This document shows positions 29,506-40,491 of a stretch of 64,000 nt of DNA, piece by piece; within the stretch, counting starts at the first letter, position 1; every line of letters starts with the position of its first letter. The notes below the pieces were generated by a model. The model did no database searches, was not told where the DNA came from, and saw only the letters and a program-made list of their open reading frames with translations. This stretch comes from Hufsiella arboris (lineage in GTDB: Bacteria; Bacteroidota; Bacteroidia; Sphingobacteriales; Sphingobacteriaceae), in NCBI RefSeq assembly GCF_009834875.1, contig NZ_WVHT01000013.1, positions 25,492-89,491 on the forward strand. Reading direction: 5' to 3'. The position numbers were made by a program, and so were the translations under genes.

Positions 29506-30417
29506 TCAGGAAAGTCTTCCTGAAATATAACTTATAATCTTCTCAAAATCGCCTGGCTCAAACCAGGCGATTTCTGTATCACGCCTGAACCAGGTAATCT
29601 GCCGCTTTGCGTACCGACGCGTATTTTGTTTTATTTGATCAATGGCTTTATCGAGCGTTATTTTATCATCAAAGTAATCGAACAGCTCACTGTAGCCAAC
29701 CGTTTGCAGAGCGTAATGATTTTTGTATGGAAGAAGGGTTCGCGCTTCTTCAACCAAACCATTTTGTACCATGAGATCGACACGTTTGTTAATTCGGTCA
29801 TAAAGAATCTCTCTTGGCATATTAAGCCCGACCTTTATTGTTATAAAATTGCGTTGCTTTTTTTCACCGCTTTGGAACGAAGAGAAAGGTTTATTAGTCG
29901 CCCTTATAACTTCCAAAGCCCTTATTATACGCTGCGGATTTTGCAAATCTACCTGTCTGTAATAATCAGGATCCTTAGTTCTAAGTTCCTCTTGAAGAGG
30001 TTCGATACCTTCGGTTAAATGAAGTGAATTTAATTGCTGGCGTATATCTTCCGGAACTTTAGGCAGATCATCTATTCCATTCAATAAGGCATTTATAAAC
30101 AAACCTGATCCGCCTGCCAGGATAGCAAGAGGGTTTTGATGGAAGATTTTGTCTATCACAGATAAGGCCTGCGTCTCATAGTCACCGGCGGTCACTGTTT
30201 CCTCGATGGAATGTGAGTTTATGAAATGATGCCTGGCCTGGGAAAGTTCCGTATCATTCGGCTTTGCCGTACCTATTTCCATCTCACGATAAAACTGCCT
30301 GGAATCCGCAGATACAATTTCAGTATTAAAATGCCCAGCCAATCTTATTGCAAGTTCTGTTTTTCCAACTGCAGTCGGTCCAACCACCGTAATTAACGTA
30401 TGTTGTTCAGGTTGCAA
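29506..30417 (-). CDS. miaA: tRNA dimethylallyltransferase
   Basis: A 303-residue enzyme that adds the dimethylallyl group to A37 of tRNAs reading UNN codons. It has the P-loop GPTAVGKTELA, the SADSRQFYREMEIGTAKP motif, GGSGLFINALL, and R-x-YAKRQITWFRR near the C-terminus. The start appears to be TTG because no in-frame ATG is available upstream. It is last in the minus-strand operon, 23 bp after the pRiA4b ORF-3-like gene. Confidence 0.95.
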   Translation of the reverse strand: MQPEQHTLITVVGPTAVGKTELAIRLAGHFNTEIVSADSRQFYREMEIGTAKPNDTELSQARHHFINSHSIEETVTAGDYETQALSVIDKIFHQNPLAILAGGSGLFINALLNGIDDLPKVPEDIRQQLNSLHLTEGIEPLQEELRTKDPDYYRQVDLQNPQRIIRALEVIRATNKPFSSFQSGEKKQRNFITIKVGLNMPREILYDRINKRVDLMVQNGLVEEARTLLPYKNHYALQTVGYSELFDYFDDKITLDKAIDQIKQNTRRYAKRQITWFRRDTEIAWFEPGDFEKIISYISGRLS

Positions 30418-30440
30418 TAAGATGAAATGCTGGAAACCAA

Positions 30441-31079
30441 TTAATAATCTTCCTTTTCAAAATCGTCACCGAAATGCTCATCTTCAGAAAATTCATCGCT
30501 TTCGCTATCATCTGAACTTTCTTCTTCACTATCTCCATTTGACTCATCCAATTCATTTACATCGTCTAAGTGCTCTTCAGCGTCCTCAATGCCGTATTCG
30601 GTTTCATTAAGGAAATCGAAATCGTCATCGCTGATTGCTGGCGTTACAACCGGAGCTGTATTTAAACCCAGAGGTCTGGGTGCATCGCCGACACTTTTAT
30701 TAAGGTAAGGATATTCTTTGCCTTTTTCTTCGTCAATGATGATTTTAACGAGTTCTACATGGAAATCATATGGGCGGTCGAAATTGTATGTGTAATAGAA
30801 TTTTTGATGAGGATCATCTACAAAACTGCTCAACTTTGATTTCTCCATGAGTGCAATTCCCCGGTCTGCTTTTCGCTGCGCAGGCATGAAGGCAATTTCC
30901 TCATTTTTAATCCATTGATCGTTACTTACATAAAAGGACGACGACACATCCTGTTTGTAGCCAGTTGACTTATGGATGGCAGTATGCAAATCCATAAAAG
31001 TTTGATTTGATTTTATATCAATCTCACGTATTATATCGTCGTAATCTTCAAATGAAACTTTGAATCTGTATATAGCCAT
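30441..31079 (-). CDS. Plasmid pRiA4b ORF-3 / 'IS1096 passenger TnpR' family protein
   Basis: A 212-residue protein. The N-terminal about 140 residues match the pRiA4b ORF-3-like fold (YRFKVSFEDYDDIIREIDI, FYYTYNFDRPYDFHVELVKI). The C-terminal 60 residues are a highly acidic, low-complexity tail (DESNGDSEEESSDDSESDE). Despite the family name, nothing transposon-like surrounds it. In Bacteroidota it is a chromosomal gene of unknown role. It lies between cca and miaA in one transcription unit. Confidence 0.75.
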   Translation of the reverse strand: MAIYRFKVSFEDYDDIIREIDIKSNQTFMDLHTAIHKSTGYKQDVSSSFYVSNDQWIKNEEIAFMPAQRKADRGIALMEKSKLSSFVDDPHQKFYYTYNFDRPYDFHVELVKIIIDEEKGKEYPYLNKSVGDAPRPLGLNTAPVVTPAISDDDFDFLNETEYGIEDAEEHLDDVNELDESNGDSEEESSDDSESDEFSEDEHFGDDFEKEDY

Positions 31080-31133
31080 TGGTAAAAAGTGTCTAAATTT
31101 GCGTAAAAATAACGTTCTTTTGAAAAAATGGTT

Positions 31134-32555
31134 TCAAAAATTAAAATCTACTGAAACCTGCGTTTTGAGTCCGAGCTCTTCACCCTTTTCTTTCATGAAC
31201 TGAATTGCCTGTTCGCGGCTGTTTTCAATGTCACCTTCGAGAATAGCTTCTCTGATTTGGTTTTTTATGATGCCTACTTCTTTACCGGCGGGAATGCCAA
31301 AAGCTTTCATGATATCTTCACCGGAAACGGGCGGCTGCCAGTTACGTAACTGATCACGTTCCTCAACATCTTTAAGTTTTTGTTTAACGAGCTCGAAATT
31401 TTGACGGTACTTTTTTACTTTGAACTCGTTTTTCGTAGTAACGTCAGCGTGACATAACAGCATAAGGCTATCAATGTCATCGCCTGCCTCAAAAAGAAGC
31501 CTTCTGACGGCCGAATCGGTTATTATATCTTTTACGAGTACAATGGGCCGCAAATGAAGCTGCACTAACTTTTGAACAAACTTCATCCTGTCATTCAGGG
31601 GCAGTTTAAGCTGCGCAAAAATTTTAGGAACCATTCTTGCGCCTCGATCTTCATGGCCATGGAACGTCCAGCCGTGACCAGGTTCAAATCTTTTTGTCGC
31701 TGGCTTAGCGATATCATGCAGAATTGCGGCCCAACGCAGCCATAAATCATCCGATACTTCTGAAACGTTATCCAGTACCTGTAAGGTATGATAAAAGTTA
31801 TCTTTGTGACCTTTTCCGTTTATTATTTCTACACCATACAGCGCAGTCATTTGCGGAAAAATTATTTCTAGTAAGCCGCTGTCAAAAAGATAATTAAACC
31901 CTATTGATGGTTTCGGCGAAAGAACAATTTTATTCAACTCGTCAGTAATGCGTTCTTTTGAGACGATTGTTATCCTTTCCTTGTTAGCCTTAATTGCATT
32001 AAATGCATCATCAGCAATTTTAAAACCAAGCTGAGAAGCAAAGCGTGCGGCTCTCATCATTCTCAGGGGATCGTCAGAAAAAGTTATAAGCGGATCCAGC
32101 GGCGTTTTGATGATCCTGTCTTGTAAATCAGCCATGCCGTTAAAAGGATCAAGCAGTTGGCCATAACTTGACTCATTCAAACAAATTGCCATAGCATTGA
32201 TTGTAAAGTCACGCCGTTTCTGATCATCTTCAAGGCTGCCATCTTCAACAATTGGCTTGCGTGAGTCGGAGCGATATGACTCTTTTCTAGCACCTACAAA
32301 TTCCACTTCCAGATCCTGGTATCGCAGCATGGCAGTGCCAAAATTTTTAAAAACAGATACCTTTGTTCGTAATGCCTGTGAAGCAGCTTCGGCAAAGTCA
32401 ATGCCGTTGCCGATCACCAAAATGTCAACATCCTTCGATGGCCTTTTCAGGAAGATATCTCTCACGAATCCACCAATCACAAAAATATCAACGCCTTTCT
32501 TTTGTGCGAGCTGCGATAATTTTTTAAAGACTGGATGTTGCAGATGTGCTTCCAT
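31134..32555 (-). CDS. cca: CCA tRNA nucleotidyltransferase with HD domain
   Basis: A 473-residue protein that adds or repairs the 3' CCA of tRNAs. None of the tRNA genes in this window encode CCA. The nucleotidyltransferase head has GGFVRDIFL and the metal-binding pair of DVDIL. Then come RRDFTINAMA, DDPLRMMRAARFASQLG and an HD-type phosphohydrolase motif (LHDIAKPATK). The ATG at 32555 is preferred. A longer frame would start at a TTG that is itself part of a -7-like TATTTTTG (32574-32581), a possible internal promoter. Confidence 0.92.
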   Translation of the reverse strand: MEAHLQHPVFKKLSQLAQKKGVDIFVIGGFVRDIFLKRPSKDVDILVIGNGIDFAEAASQALRTKVSVFKNFGTAMLRYQDLEVEFVGARKESYRSDSRKPIVEDGSLEDDQKRRDFTINAMAICLNESSYGQLLDPFNGMADLQDRIIKTPLDPLITFSDDPLRMMRAARFASQLGFKIADDAFNAIKANKERITIVSKERITDELNKIVLSPKPSIGFNYLFDSGLLEIIFPQMTALYGVEIINGKGHKDNFYHTLQVLDNVSEVSDDLWLRWAAILHDIAKPATKRFEPGHGWTFHGHEDRGARMVPKIFAQLKLPLNDRMKFVQKLVQLHLRPIVLVKDIITDSAVRRLLFEAGDDIDSLMLLCHADVTTKNEFKVKKYRQNFELVKQKLKDVEERDQLRNWQPPVSGEDIMKAFGIPAGKEVGIIKNQIREAILEGDIENSREQAIQFMKEKGEELGLKTQVSVDFNF

Positions 32556-32587
32556 GAACGTGAATACTGAGTGCAAAAATAACCAAT

Positions 32588-33151
32588 TTATCGCCTGATA
32601 AAGGAAAATCGGCCATCAGGTTCTAACTTCATGATAGTTGATGATTTCTTTTTTGAAAAATCATGCTGATCAATATCGACAACATAATCTACTCCTTTGA
32701 TGATATCATCCGAAACTTCTGAGAAATTAGCAGGGGATGGGCTGCCGCTTATATTGGCTGACGTAGAGATAATCGGCTTCCGGAAACGCTGAATTAACTG
32801 CTGGCAAAACGGGTGCTTAACTATTCGTATGCCGATACTCCCGTCTTCATGAATTGCGTTTGGTGCCAGGTTTTTCGCACCGGAATAAATGATCGTTAAT
32901 GGATTTTCTGCATACTCAATTAATTCGTAAGCCAGCTCGGGAACCTCCCTCACATAGCTTGAAAGTTTATTATCGTTATCCAGCAAAATGATCATGCTTT
33001 TTGAAGCATCCCGGCCTTTAAGATTAAATACCTTCGAGACAGCCTCTTCATTGGTTGCATCACAGCCTATACCCCAAATAGTATCGGTAGGATATAAAAT
33101 CAAACCGCCATTTTTCAAAACTTCCAGGGCGTTGTTTATTTCAGCATTCAT
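32588..33151 (-). CDS. tsaC: Threonylcarbamoyl-AMP synthase (YrdC/Sua5 family)
   Basis: A 187-residue enzyme making threonylcarbamoyl-adenylate for t6A37 of ANN-decoding tRNAs. Motifs: ILYPTDTIWGIGCDATNEEA, KGRDASKSMIIL, DGSIGIRIVKHPF and PIISTSANISGSP. It is the short TsaC form without a Sua5 C-terminal domain. The ATG at 33151 overlaps the end of the upstream glycosyltransferase gene by 11 bp. Confidence 0.93.
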   Translation of the reverse strand: MNAEINNALEVLKNGGLILYPTDTIWGIGCDATNEEAVSKVFNLKGRDASKSMIILLDNDNKLSSYVREVPELAYELIEYAENPLTIIYSGAKNLAPNAIHEDGSIGIRIVKHPFCQQLIQRFRKPIISTSANISGSPSPANFSEVSDDIIKGVDYVVDIDQHDFSKKKSSTIMKLEPDGRFSFIRR

Positions 33152-34139
33152 CAAGGATCTTTATTAATTGTTTATGATCAATATCATGAGCACATTTAAA
33201 ATGTTTTTGGGGGCACGCCTTGTAACCATGTAATCCACATGGCCTGCAGTATAATGAATAATCAATTTGAACGATATGTTTGTTGTCTGATAATGGCTCA
33301 AAACCAAAAGCTGGAACGGTAGAGCAATAAATACTTGTTACCGGCGCGTTAACGGCTGATGCAAAGTGCTGAGGCGCCGAATCATTCACATAATTCATTT
33401 TTGCTGTTTGCATTAAAGCTGCCGATTGAAGAAATGATAGTTTCCCGCTCAGGTCGGTTACGTTTGCCTGACCCGAGTTTGCCATGATTTCCTGGCAAAG
33501 TTGACTGTCGCCTGGCCCGCCAAGTAGATAAACCTTTATTGCCCGTGGTATCTGTTTGATAAATTCTATCCAGTATTGCTTAGGATATTGTTTTGTAAAC
33601 CATACTGAAGCGGGTGCGCAGCAGATGTAAGAATCATATTTATAAATCGCGACTTCGGTGAAATCTTCTGTACGTGGGTACAATTTCGGTCGCGGAGACA
33701 GTGAAGTTGAAAGCGTTTCCAGCAATAAATTATTCCGGTCGATCTCATGAACAGTGCCTTCATTCGAAATTTTGTGCTCTACGGTTATATCAAATAAAAA
33801 GGAAAGAGGATTTTTTCTAAATCCTCTTTTTGTTTTTGCTCCGGAAAGTGCCGTTAGTAATCCGGTTGAAAAATACCGCTGCAGATTAATTACGTCGTTG
33901 TATCCTTCTTTTCTAATCGCTTTTGCGAGCTTAAGTAAGTTTGATGTTTTGTTGTGTTTTTTATCCCAAACCCAAACTTTAGTTAAAAATGGATGACCGG
34001 TAAATAACGTTTCATTGCCTTTTCGAACAACGATATCAATTTGTGATCCCGGAAATTCAATGTTCAGCTTTTCAAGAAGTGCTGTTGCTAGTACAACATC
34101 GCCGATGAAAGCCGTTTGAATGACCAGGAACTTCTGCAT
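33141..34139 (-). CDS. Glycosyltransferase family 9 (heptosyltransferase-like)
   Basis: A 332-residue GT-B enzyme (FLVIQTAFIGDVVLATALLE, VNDSAPQHFASAVNAPVTSI). It ends with the Cys-rich segment CRPCGLHGYKACPQ common in GT9 proteins. It probably adds a sugar to the lipopolysaccharide core. The acceptor is unknown. Its ATG overlaps the dapD stop (TAATG), so translation is coupled. Confidence 0.88.
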   Translation of the reverse strand: MQKFLVIQTAFIGDVVLATALLEKLNIEFPGSQIDIVVRKGNETLFTGHPFLTKVWVWDKKHNKTSNLLKLAKAIRKEGYNDVINLQRYFSTGLLTALSGAKTKRGFRKNPLSFLFDITVEHKISNEGTVHEIDRNNLLLETLSTSLSPRPKLYPRTEDFTEVAIYKYDSYICCAPASVWFTKQYPKQYWIEFIKQIPRAIKVYLLGGPGDSQLCQEIMANSGQANVTDLSGKLSFLQSAALMQTAKMNYVNDSAPQHFASAVNAPVTSIYCSTVPAFGFEPLSDNKHIVQIDYSLYCRPCGLHGYKACPQKHFKCAHDIDHKQLIKILDEC

Positions 34140-34957
34140 TAAACAGCTACGTTGAAGTTGCGTAAAGCATCATTCAGAGAAGTTTTTTTATCTGTTGATT
34201 CTTTACGTTTGCCAATAATCAGCGCGCAGGGAACCTGGTATGTTCCTGCAGGAAATTCTTTGCTGTAAGATCCCGGAATTACAACCGATCGTGCCGGAAC
34301 CAAACCTTTGTGCTCAACCGGACTTTCACCACTTACATCAATTATTTTAGTTGACGCAGTCAGCACAACATTTGCTCCCAAAACAGCTTCGCTTTCAACG
34401 CGTACACCTTCAACCACGATTGCGCGTGAACCAATAAAGCAGTTGTCTTCTATGATTACTGGTGATGCCTGAACCGGTTCAAGTACTCCACCGATACCAA
34501 CTCCTCCGCTTAAATGAACGTTTTTTCCTATTTGTGCACACGAACCGACTGTCGCCCAGGTATCAACCATGGTGCCTTCGTCAACATAAGCGCCGATATT
34601 TACGTAGGAAGGCATTAAAATAACGCCTTTTGCGAGATACGAACCATAACGGGCTACGGCCGGCGGAACAACTCTTACCCCTAGTTCCTTGTAGTTCGTT
34701 TTAAGCTTCATTTTATCATAATACACATAAGGGCCTACCTCCGTAACTTTCATCTCACGAATCGGGAAATATAAAATTACTGCCTTTTTAATCCAGTCAT
34801 TCACGTGCCAGCGATTGCCAACAGGTTCAGCGACACGCAATTCTCCTTTATTCAAATGATCAACTACAAGTTCTATAGCGTCACGATATTCTTTAAAATT
34901 AATGAGGTTGCGGTCTTCCCAGGCGTCTTCAATGGTCTTTTTCAGTTCAGCGATCAT
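34139..34957 (-). CDS. dapD: Tetrahydrodipicolinate N-succinyltransferase
   Basis: A 272-residue left-handed beta-helix enzyme of the lysine/meso-diaminopimelate pathway. It shows hexapeptide repeats (VNIGAYVDEGTMVDTWATVG, IGKNVHLSGGVGIGGVLEP, IIEDNCFIGSRAIVVEGV) and the family N-terminus (IEDAWEDRN). It is first of the minus-strand operon reaching miaA, with gaps or overlaps that are mostly under 60 bp. Confidence 0.95.
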   Translation of the reverse strand: MIAELKKTIEDAWEDRNLINFKEYRDAIELVVDHLNKGELRVAEPVGNRWHVNDWIKKAVILYFPIREMKVTEVGPYVYYDKMKLKTNYKELGVRVVPPAVARYGSYLAKGVILMPSYVNIGAYVDEGTMVDTWATVGSCAQIGKNVHLSGGVGIGGVLEPVQASPVIIEDNCFIGSRAIVVEGVRVESEAVLGANVVLTASTKIIDVSGESPVEHKGLVPARSVVIPGSYSKEFPAGTYQVPCALIIGKRKESTDKKTSLNDALRNFNVAV

Positions 34958-35052
34958 GGTTTATGATAATTTTTGGCAAAGTAACGGATTTTTAAGAATT
35001 TTTACGTCATTGATGAATCACCGGAAACTGTAAATTTGCTCTTTTAACGATT

Positions 35053-35466
35053 ATGGCTGAAAGCGAGAAACTCCGTATTGATAAATACCTGTGGGCTATC
35101 CGGGCTTTTAAAACCCGGAGTTTAGCAACCGATGCCTGCAAAGCAGGTCGTATTAAATTGAATGCCCAAACAGTTAAGCCTTCACACGTTGTTAAGATCG
35201 GTGAAACTTATACAGTACAAAAAGGAAGTGAAAAACGTGTAATCAAAGTGAGCGGTTTATTGGAAAGACGGGTTGATGCAAAAACCGCTATATCTTTCTA
35301 TGAAGATCTGACGCCAATAGAAGAAAGACACAGCTATAAATCTATGTTTCATGCACCAGGCCTGCAACGTGATCGCGGAGCAGGGCGGCCAACTAAAAAA
35401 GACCGCCGGGATATTGGAGACCTGCTGGATCAGTCCGATTCGGAGGGATGGTTTGATGAAGATTAG
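35053..35466 (+). CDS. S4-domain RNA-binding protein (HslR/Hsp15-like)
   Basis: A 137-residue protein. The S4 domain covers about 5-65 (LRIDKYLWAIRAFKTRSLAT, CKAGRIKLNAQTVKPSHVVK), with a basic/acidic tail (GAGRPTKKDRRDIGDLLDQ). HslR-type proteins bind stalled 50S subunits carrying nascent chains. It stands alone, with a divergent dapD upstream and a convergent DUF72 gene downstream. Confidence 0.88.
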   Translation: MAESEKLRIDKYLWAIRAFKTRSLATDACKAGRIKLNAQTVKPSHVVKIGETYTVQKGSEKRVIKVSGLLERRVDAKTAISFYEDLTPIEERHSYKSMFHAPGLQRDRGAGRPTKKDRRDIGDLLDQSDSEGWFDED

Positions 35467-35505
35467 CTTGTAATTGTTGAAAAAAACTGCTGTCCGAAAT
35501 TGAAT

Positions 35506-36243
35506 TTACAGCGATGCGCTTAACAGTCCTTCTAATATTTTTTCTAAGGTTAGTGCGTTTTGAATCGCTTCCACATTCATTGTATTGTTAAAATATACCC
35601 AGGCTTCGTTGAGATTTGCAGTTATTATCGCCGAAGCGACATTCTGAAGTTCTTCATTAGAATAAGCCGATTTATAGAGTTCCGGTACTCCGTGGAACCG
35701 GTAATACAAAAAGCTAGCAGTAGCGGTAACCTTGTTGGATAATGTTGGATAGCTTACACCACAAAAAGCAACGTTGGCCTTTTTTAGCTCTTCGTAAACT
35801 TTCGGAATATACCACGAAACATGCCTGAATTCGACGACGTTTTTAAAAGTCAGGTCAAGGCTGTTTATGATTTTGTGCAACAGCTGCTCGCTGTATGCCA
35901 TTGACGGTGGAAGCTGAAAAAGAATGCAGCCAAGTTTTTCCATTAATCCGGCTGCTGCCAGATTATAAAAAGATTGAATTAACTCGCTGCAATCATTAAA
36001 ACGACGATACTGTGTAATGATTCTTGGAACCTTAACCGAGAACAGAAAATTATCGGGACTTTTCTTATACCATTCCTCAAATGTTTTTAGTTCTGGAAAT
36101 CTGTAAAACGTATTGTTAATTTCGAGTGTTTGGAAATGTCGGGCATAATAATGCAGCCAGTCCTTCTTCTTCGATTCCTCCGGATAAAAAACGCCTTTCC
36201 ATTCGGGATAATAAAACCCGGAACAGCCAACAAAGCAATTCAT
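35506..36243 (-). CDS. DUF72 protein (YecE-like TIM barrel)
   Basis: A 245-residue protein (GCSGFYYPEWKGVFYPE, HFQTLEINNTFYRFP, FRHVSWYIPKVYEEL, YYRFHGVPELY, VYFNNTMNVEAIQNA), complete for the DUF72 family. The fold is TIM-barrel-like and the function is not established. The C-terminal FNNT-x(3-5)-A motif is retained. Confidence 0.88.
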   Translation of the reverse strand: MNCFVGCSGFYYPEWKGVFYPEESKKKDWLHYYARHFQTLEINNTFYRFPELKTFEEWYKKSPDNFLFSVKVPRIITQYRRFNDCSELIQSFYNLAAAGLMEKLGCILFQLPPSMAYSEQLLHKIINSLDLTFKNVVEFRHVSWYIPKVYEELKKANVAFCGVSYPTLSNKVTATASFLYYRFHGVPELYKSAYSNEELQNVASAIITANLNEAWVYFNNTMNVEAIQNALTLEKILEGLLSASL

Positions 36244-36278
36244 ACGGGCATAACGTTCGTGCTGTTATAGTGTTTAAA

Positions 36279-36755
36279 TCAATATTCGATTTTCAAGTCC
36301 GAGTCTTCCCATAACTTGAAAGCTTTCTGTGCTTCGTCACGCAAAAGCTGTACAAAAGGAAGTTTTCTTTCATCCATCGGGCGTTCCAATTCTTCATAGA
36401 TAAAATGATCATCAAACGCAATACTGGCGGCGTCCTTTTTAGTGTTTGCGTAATAAATGGTGTCCAGATGAGCCCAATAAATAGCTCCCAAACACATTGG
36501 GCAGGGTTCACAGCTTGTGTAGATCACACATCCGCTTAAATTATAGGTGTTTAGTTTTTGGCAGGCTAACCGAATGACCGCTACCTCGGCATGCGCAGTC
36601 GGGTCATTAGTAGGCACAACGGTATTGGCACTTTGAGCAACCACTTCGCCATCCTTCACTATTACGGCGCCGAAAGGCCCACCCAGGCCTTTTTGAACAT
36701 TCTCTTCGGACAGGCGAATTGCCATCCGCATAAACTCCTGATGTTTTTCTCTCAT
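36279..36755 (-). CDS. guaD: Guanine deaminase (GuaD-type cytidine-deaminase fold)
   Basis: A 158-residue zinc deaminase. The active site is NDPTAHAEVAVIRLAC (Zn His and catalytic Glu) and CEPCPMCLGAIYWA (two Zn Cys). The extended C-terminus ending in EY, FDDHFIYEELERPMDER and the overall length match Bacillus-type GuaD better than tRNA-specific TadA. It converts guanine to xanthine. A TadA-like or general nucleoside deaminase role is less likely. Confidence 0.85.
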   Translation of the reverse strand: MREKHQEFMRMAIRLSEENVQKGLGGPFGAVIVKDGEVVAQSANTVVPTNDPTAHAEVAVIRLACQKLNTYNLSGCVIYTSCEPCPMCLGAIYWAHLDTIYYANTKKDAASIAFDDHFIYEELERPMDERKLPFVQLLRDEAQKAFKLWEDSDLKIEY

Positions 36756-36778
36756 CTTATATCAACTCTTTGTAAACT

Positions 36779-36807
36779 AAAAAACCCTTCCGCATAGGAA
36801 GGGTTTT
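36779..36807 (-). terminator. Terminator after the OmpH-like gene
   Basis: Read on the minus strand, AAAACCCTTCC and GGAAGGGTTTT form an 11-bp stem with a 5-nt loop and a final T6 run. Confidence 0.92.
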
Positions 36808-36828
36808 GAATATGAGCTTTAACAGCTG

Positions 36829-37428
36829 TTATTTTTTATCTTTTTTATATTCTGCGTTTAAGCCGGCAAGAACATCTTTGGTAACGTCAAGGCTTTCATC
36901 TGCAAATAAAACTGTAGGATTGGCTTTTGAATAAGTTAAAACCATTTTATATCCTTTTTCTTTGGCATAACCTTTCAGGTAGCTGGCAACTTTGTCGTAA
37001 AGTTTATCGTTTTCAGCAGCTTGTTCATTAGCCAGTGCCGAGCTCGCATTTTGGTTGTAAGCTGATAGTTCCTGTTGCTTGCGTGCAAGGCGTTGTTCTG
37101 TCGCAGCACGTTGATCTGCACTCATTCCCTGTGCATTTTTTTGATATTCTGCAACCTCTTGCTGGAACGCGGTTCCTTTTGATTGAAGGTCAGTTTGAGC
37201 CTGTTTTGATTTTCCTTCTATTTTGCCTTTAATGTCTTTAAAGTATTCGTAGTTAGTTAACAATGAATCCGAGTTGACGTAAACAATTGCTTCCGCTTCC
37301 TTTTTCTCAGTTGTGTTTGCCGGAGCTGTTGTTGTTTTTGGTTGTTCTTTGTTATTACATGAAGCTATCACCGCTGCAATTGCTATCCCTGCACCGAGTT
37401 TCGTTAAGTTAGCTAATCCTTTTTTCAT
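36829..37428 (-). CDS. OmpH/Skp-like periplasmic lipoprotein
   Basis: A 199-residue protein with a lipoprotein signal (IASC, Cys 24) and a Thr/Ala/Lys linker. A Skp-like domain follows: a short beta segment IVYVNSDSLLTNYEYFKDI, a long helical hairpin (about 65-160) and a closing strand (KMVLTYSKANPTVLFADE). Skp homologues hold unfolded outer-membrane proteins. A lipidated form would be tethered to a membrane. It is monocistronic with its own terminator. Confidence 0.85.
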   Translation of the reverse strand: MKKGLANLTKLGAGIAIAAVIASCNNKEQPKTTTAPANTTEKKEAEAIVYVNSDSLLTNYEYFKDIKGKIEGKSKQAQTDLQSKGTAFQQEVAEYQKNAQGMSADQRAATEQRLARKQQELSAYNQNASSALANEQAAENDKLYDKVASYLKGYAKEKGYKMVLTYSKANPTVLFADESLDVTKDVLAGLNAEYKKDKK

Positions 37429-37556
37429 TATATTTTAAAAATTTAGGCAAATATAGCGTTTTGTACCATAGTGCAAAGTGTCGCAAAAAACGGTAAGTGG
37501 TTTTCAACCAGACGCTTTTTTATCCACAAAAACGGCGAAATGCTATTAAAAAACCG

Positions 37557-37564
37557 TATTTTTG
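37557..37564 (+). promoter_or_regulatory. Possible gyrB -7 box
   Basis: TATTTTTG matches TAnnTTTG and lies 22 bp before the gyrB ATG. No clear -33 TTG is seen at the usual distance. Confidence 0.35.
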
Positions 37565-37577
37565 AATCTTGTTGTAA

Positions 37578-39545
<1,968 letters not shown>

Positions 39546-39564
39546 TAAACGTTAAAACGATACC

Positions 39565-39597
39565 AAACCCGGCATCTTAAAAATGTCGGGTTTTTTT
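39565..39597 (+). terminator. gyrB terminator
   Basis: AAACCCGGCAT pairs with ATGTCGGGTTT (one G-T) across CTTAAAA, followed by T residues. It directly abuts the stop of the convergent gene. Confidence 0.9.
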
Positions 39598-40483
39598 ATG
39601 GATTCGGGTCTTTATACTGTAAGTAAATCACCGCACTTACTTCAAGGCTGGATTCGATGTTTACCGCCTGCCGTGTAAATCCATCATCAATGGTTAGGGT
39701 AGAAGTATTGGGTGGAATCCGGCCGAGATTATTCGCATATAATATCACTTCGTTCAATTCGGCGGTGCGGTCGAGCCGTAAATTTTGCAAGTAAGGCTTC
39801 TTGACTATTTCAAGTTGTTTAATAACCGATCGTCGATTGTAATATACCGTCACGGTATCGTGATCTTCTTTTAGGTAATCCCTCAATTCGATTTTGACAA
39901 CCCGATTTTTGACGGTCAGCGTTACAGGGTTAGACAAGCGTGTGCCTAGAAATCGCGTGATCTTTTCAGGGTCGCGCAGCATATCGTCTAAAACTTCTTG
40001 GGGTATATTTTGCGCATCGTGCCCCCTTGGCCTCGATAAGATAGCACCGCCCGGGATACAGCGTTCGCCGGATTCGATATTGCCCTGCCAATGGCCTTTC
40101 AGAAAATCGGCGGTATCAGCTTTGGAATAATTAAGTTTTAATCGTTTGATACATAAATACCGGTCGCCAAACGTCTTTGGTATAGACGAATTGACAATCC
40201 GCAGTTCTGTTATTTTCAATTGGCTATTTTCAAAGAGGGCGACAAAGTCTAGAGACCCTTCAATGAAATAGGCGTTCCGGTAAATGTAGGCCCGACCCCT
40301 GACAATGTTTTGAGTCTGCTCTTTGATGTTCAGCAGGTAATCGACGTCAATTATCGGAACTCCGCTTGTATCGCTTGTAAGGTAGCCATTCCATACCCCA
40401 CGTAAATCCTGAGCGGAAACATGCTTAACTGAAATGCTAAATAAAAATATAAAACAGGGTAGACATAGGTAACGATAGTTCAT
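39596..40483 (-). CDS. Secreted protein of unknown function, paralogue 2 of a tandem pair
   Basis: A 295-residue protein with a Sec signal ending near VSAQ, followed by DLRGVWNGYL and a lipocalin-like N-terminal half. The C-terminal about 90 residues are shared with its neighbour: LRDYLKEDHDTVTVYYNRR, then NEVILYANNLGRIPPNTS and LTIDDGF, ending in a YLQY motif. No catalytic motif is recognised. The start lies 8 bp after the stop of the neighbouring paralogue, so the two are co-transcribed. Confidence 0.7.
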   Translation of the reverse strand: MNYRYLCLPCFIFLFSISVKHVSAQDLRGVWNGYLTSDTSGVPIIDVDYLLNIKEQTQNIVRGRAYIYRNAYFIEGSLDFVALFENSQLKITELRIVNSSIPKTFGDRYLCIKRLKLNYSKADTADFLKGHWQGNIESGERCIPGGAILSRPRGHDAQNIPQEVLDDMLRDPEKITRFLGTRLSNPVTLTVKNRVVKIELRDYLKEDHDTVTVYYNRRSVIKQLEIVKKPYLQNLRLDRTAELNEVILYANNLGRIPPNTSTLTIDDGFTRQAVNIESSLEVSAVIYLQYKDPNP

Positions 40484-40491
40484 AATGTGGC

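Noticed and set aside
30441..31079. Transposon-related gene, from the family name 'IS1096 passenger TnpR'
   Set aside because: No transposase, terminal inverted repeats or target duplications surround it. It sits inside a conserved-looking operon.
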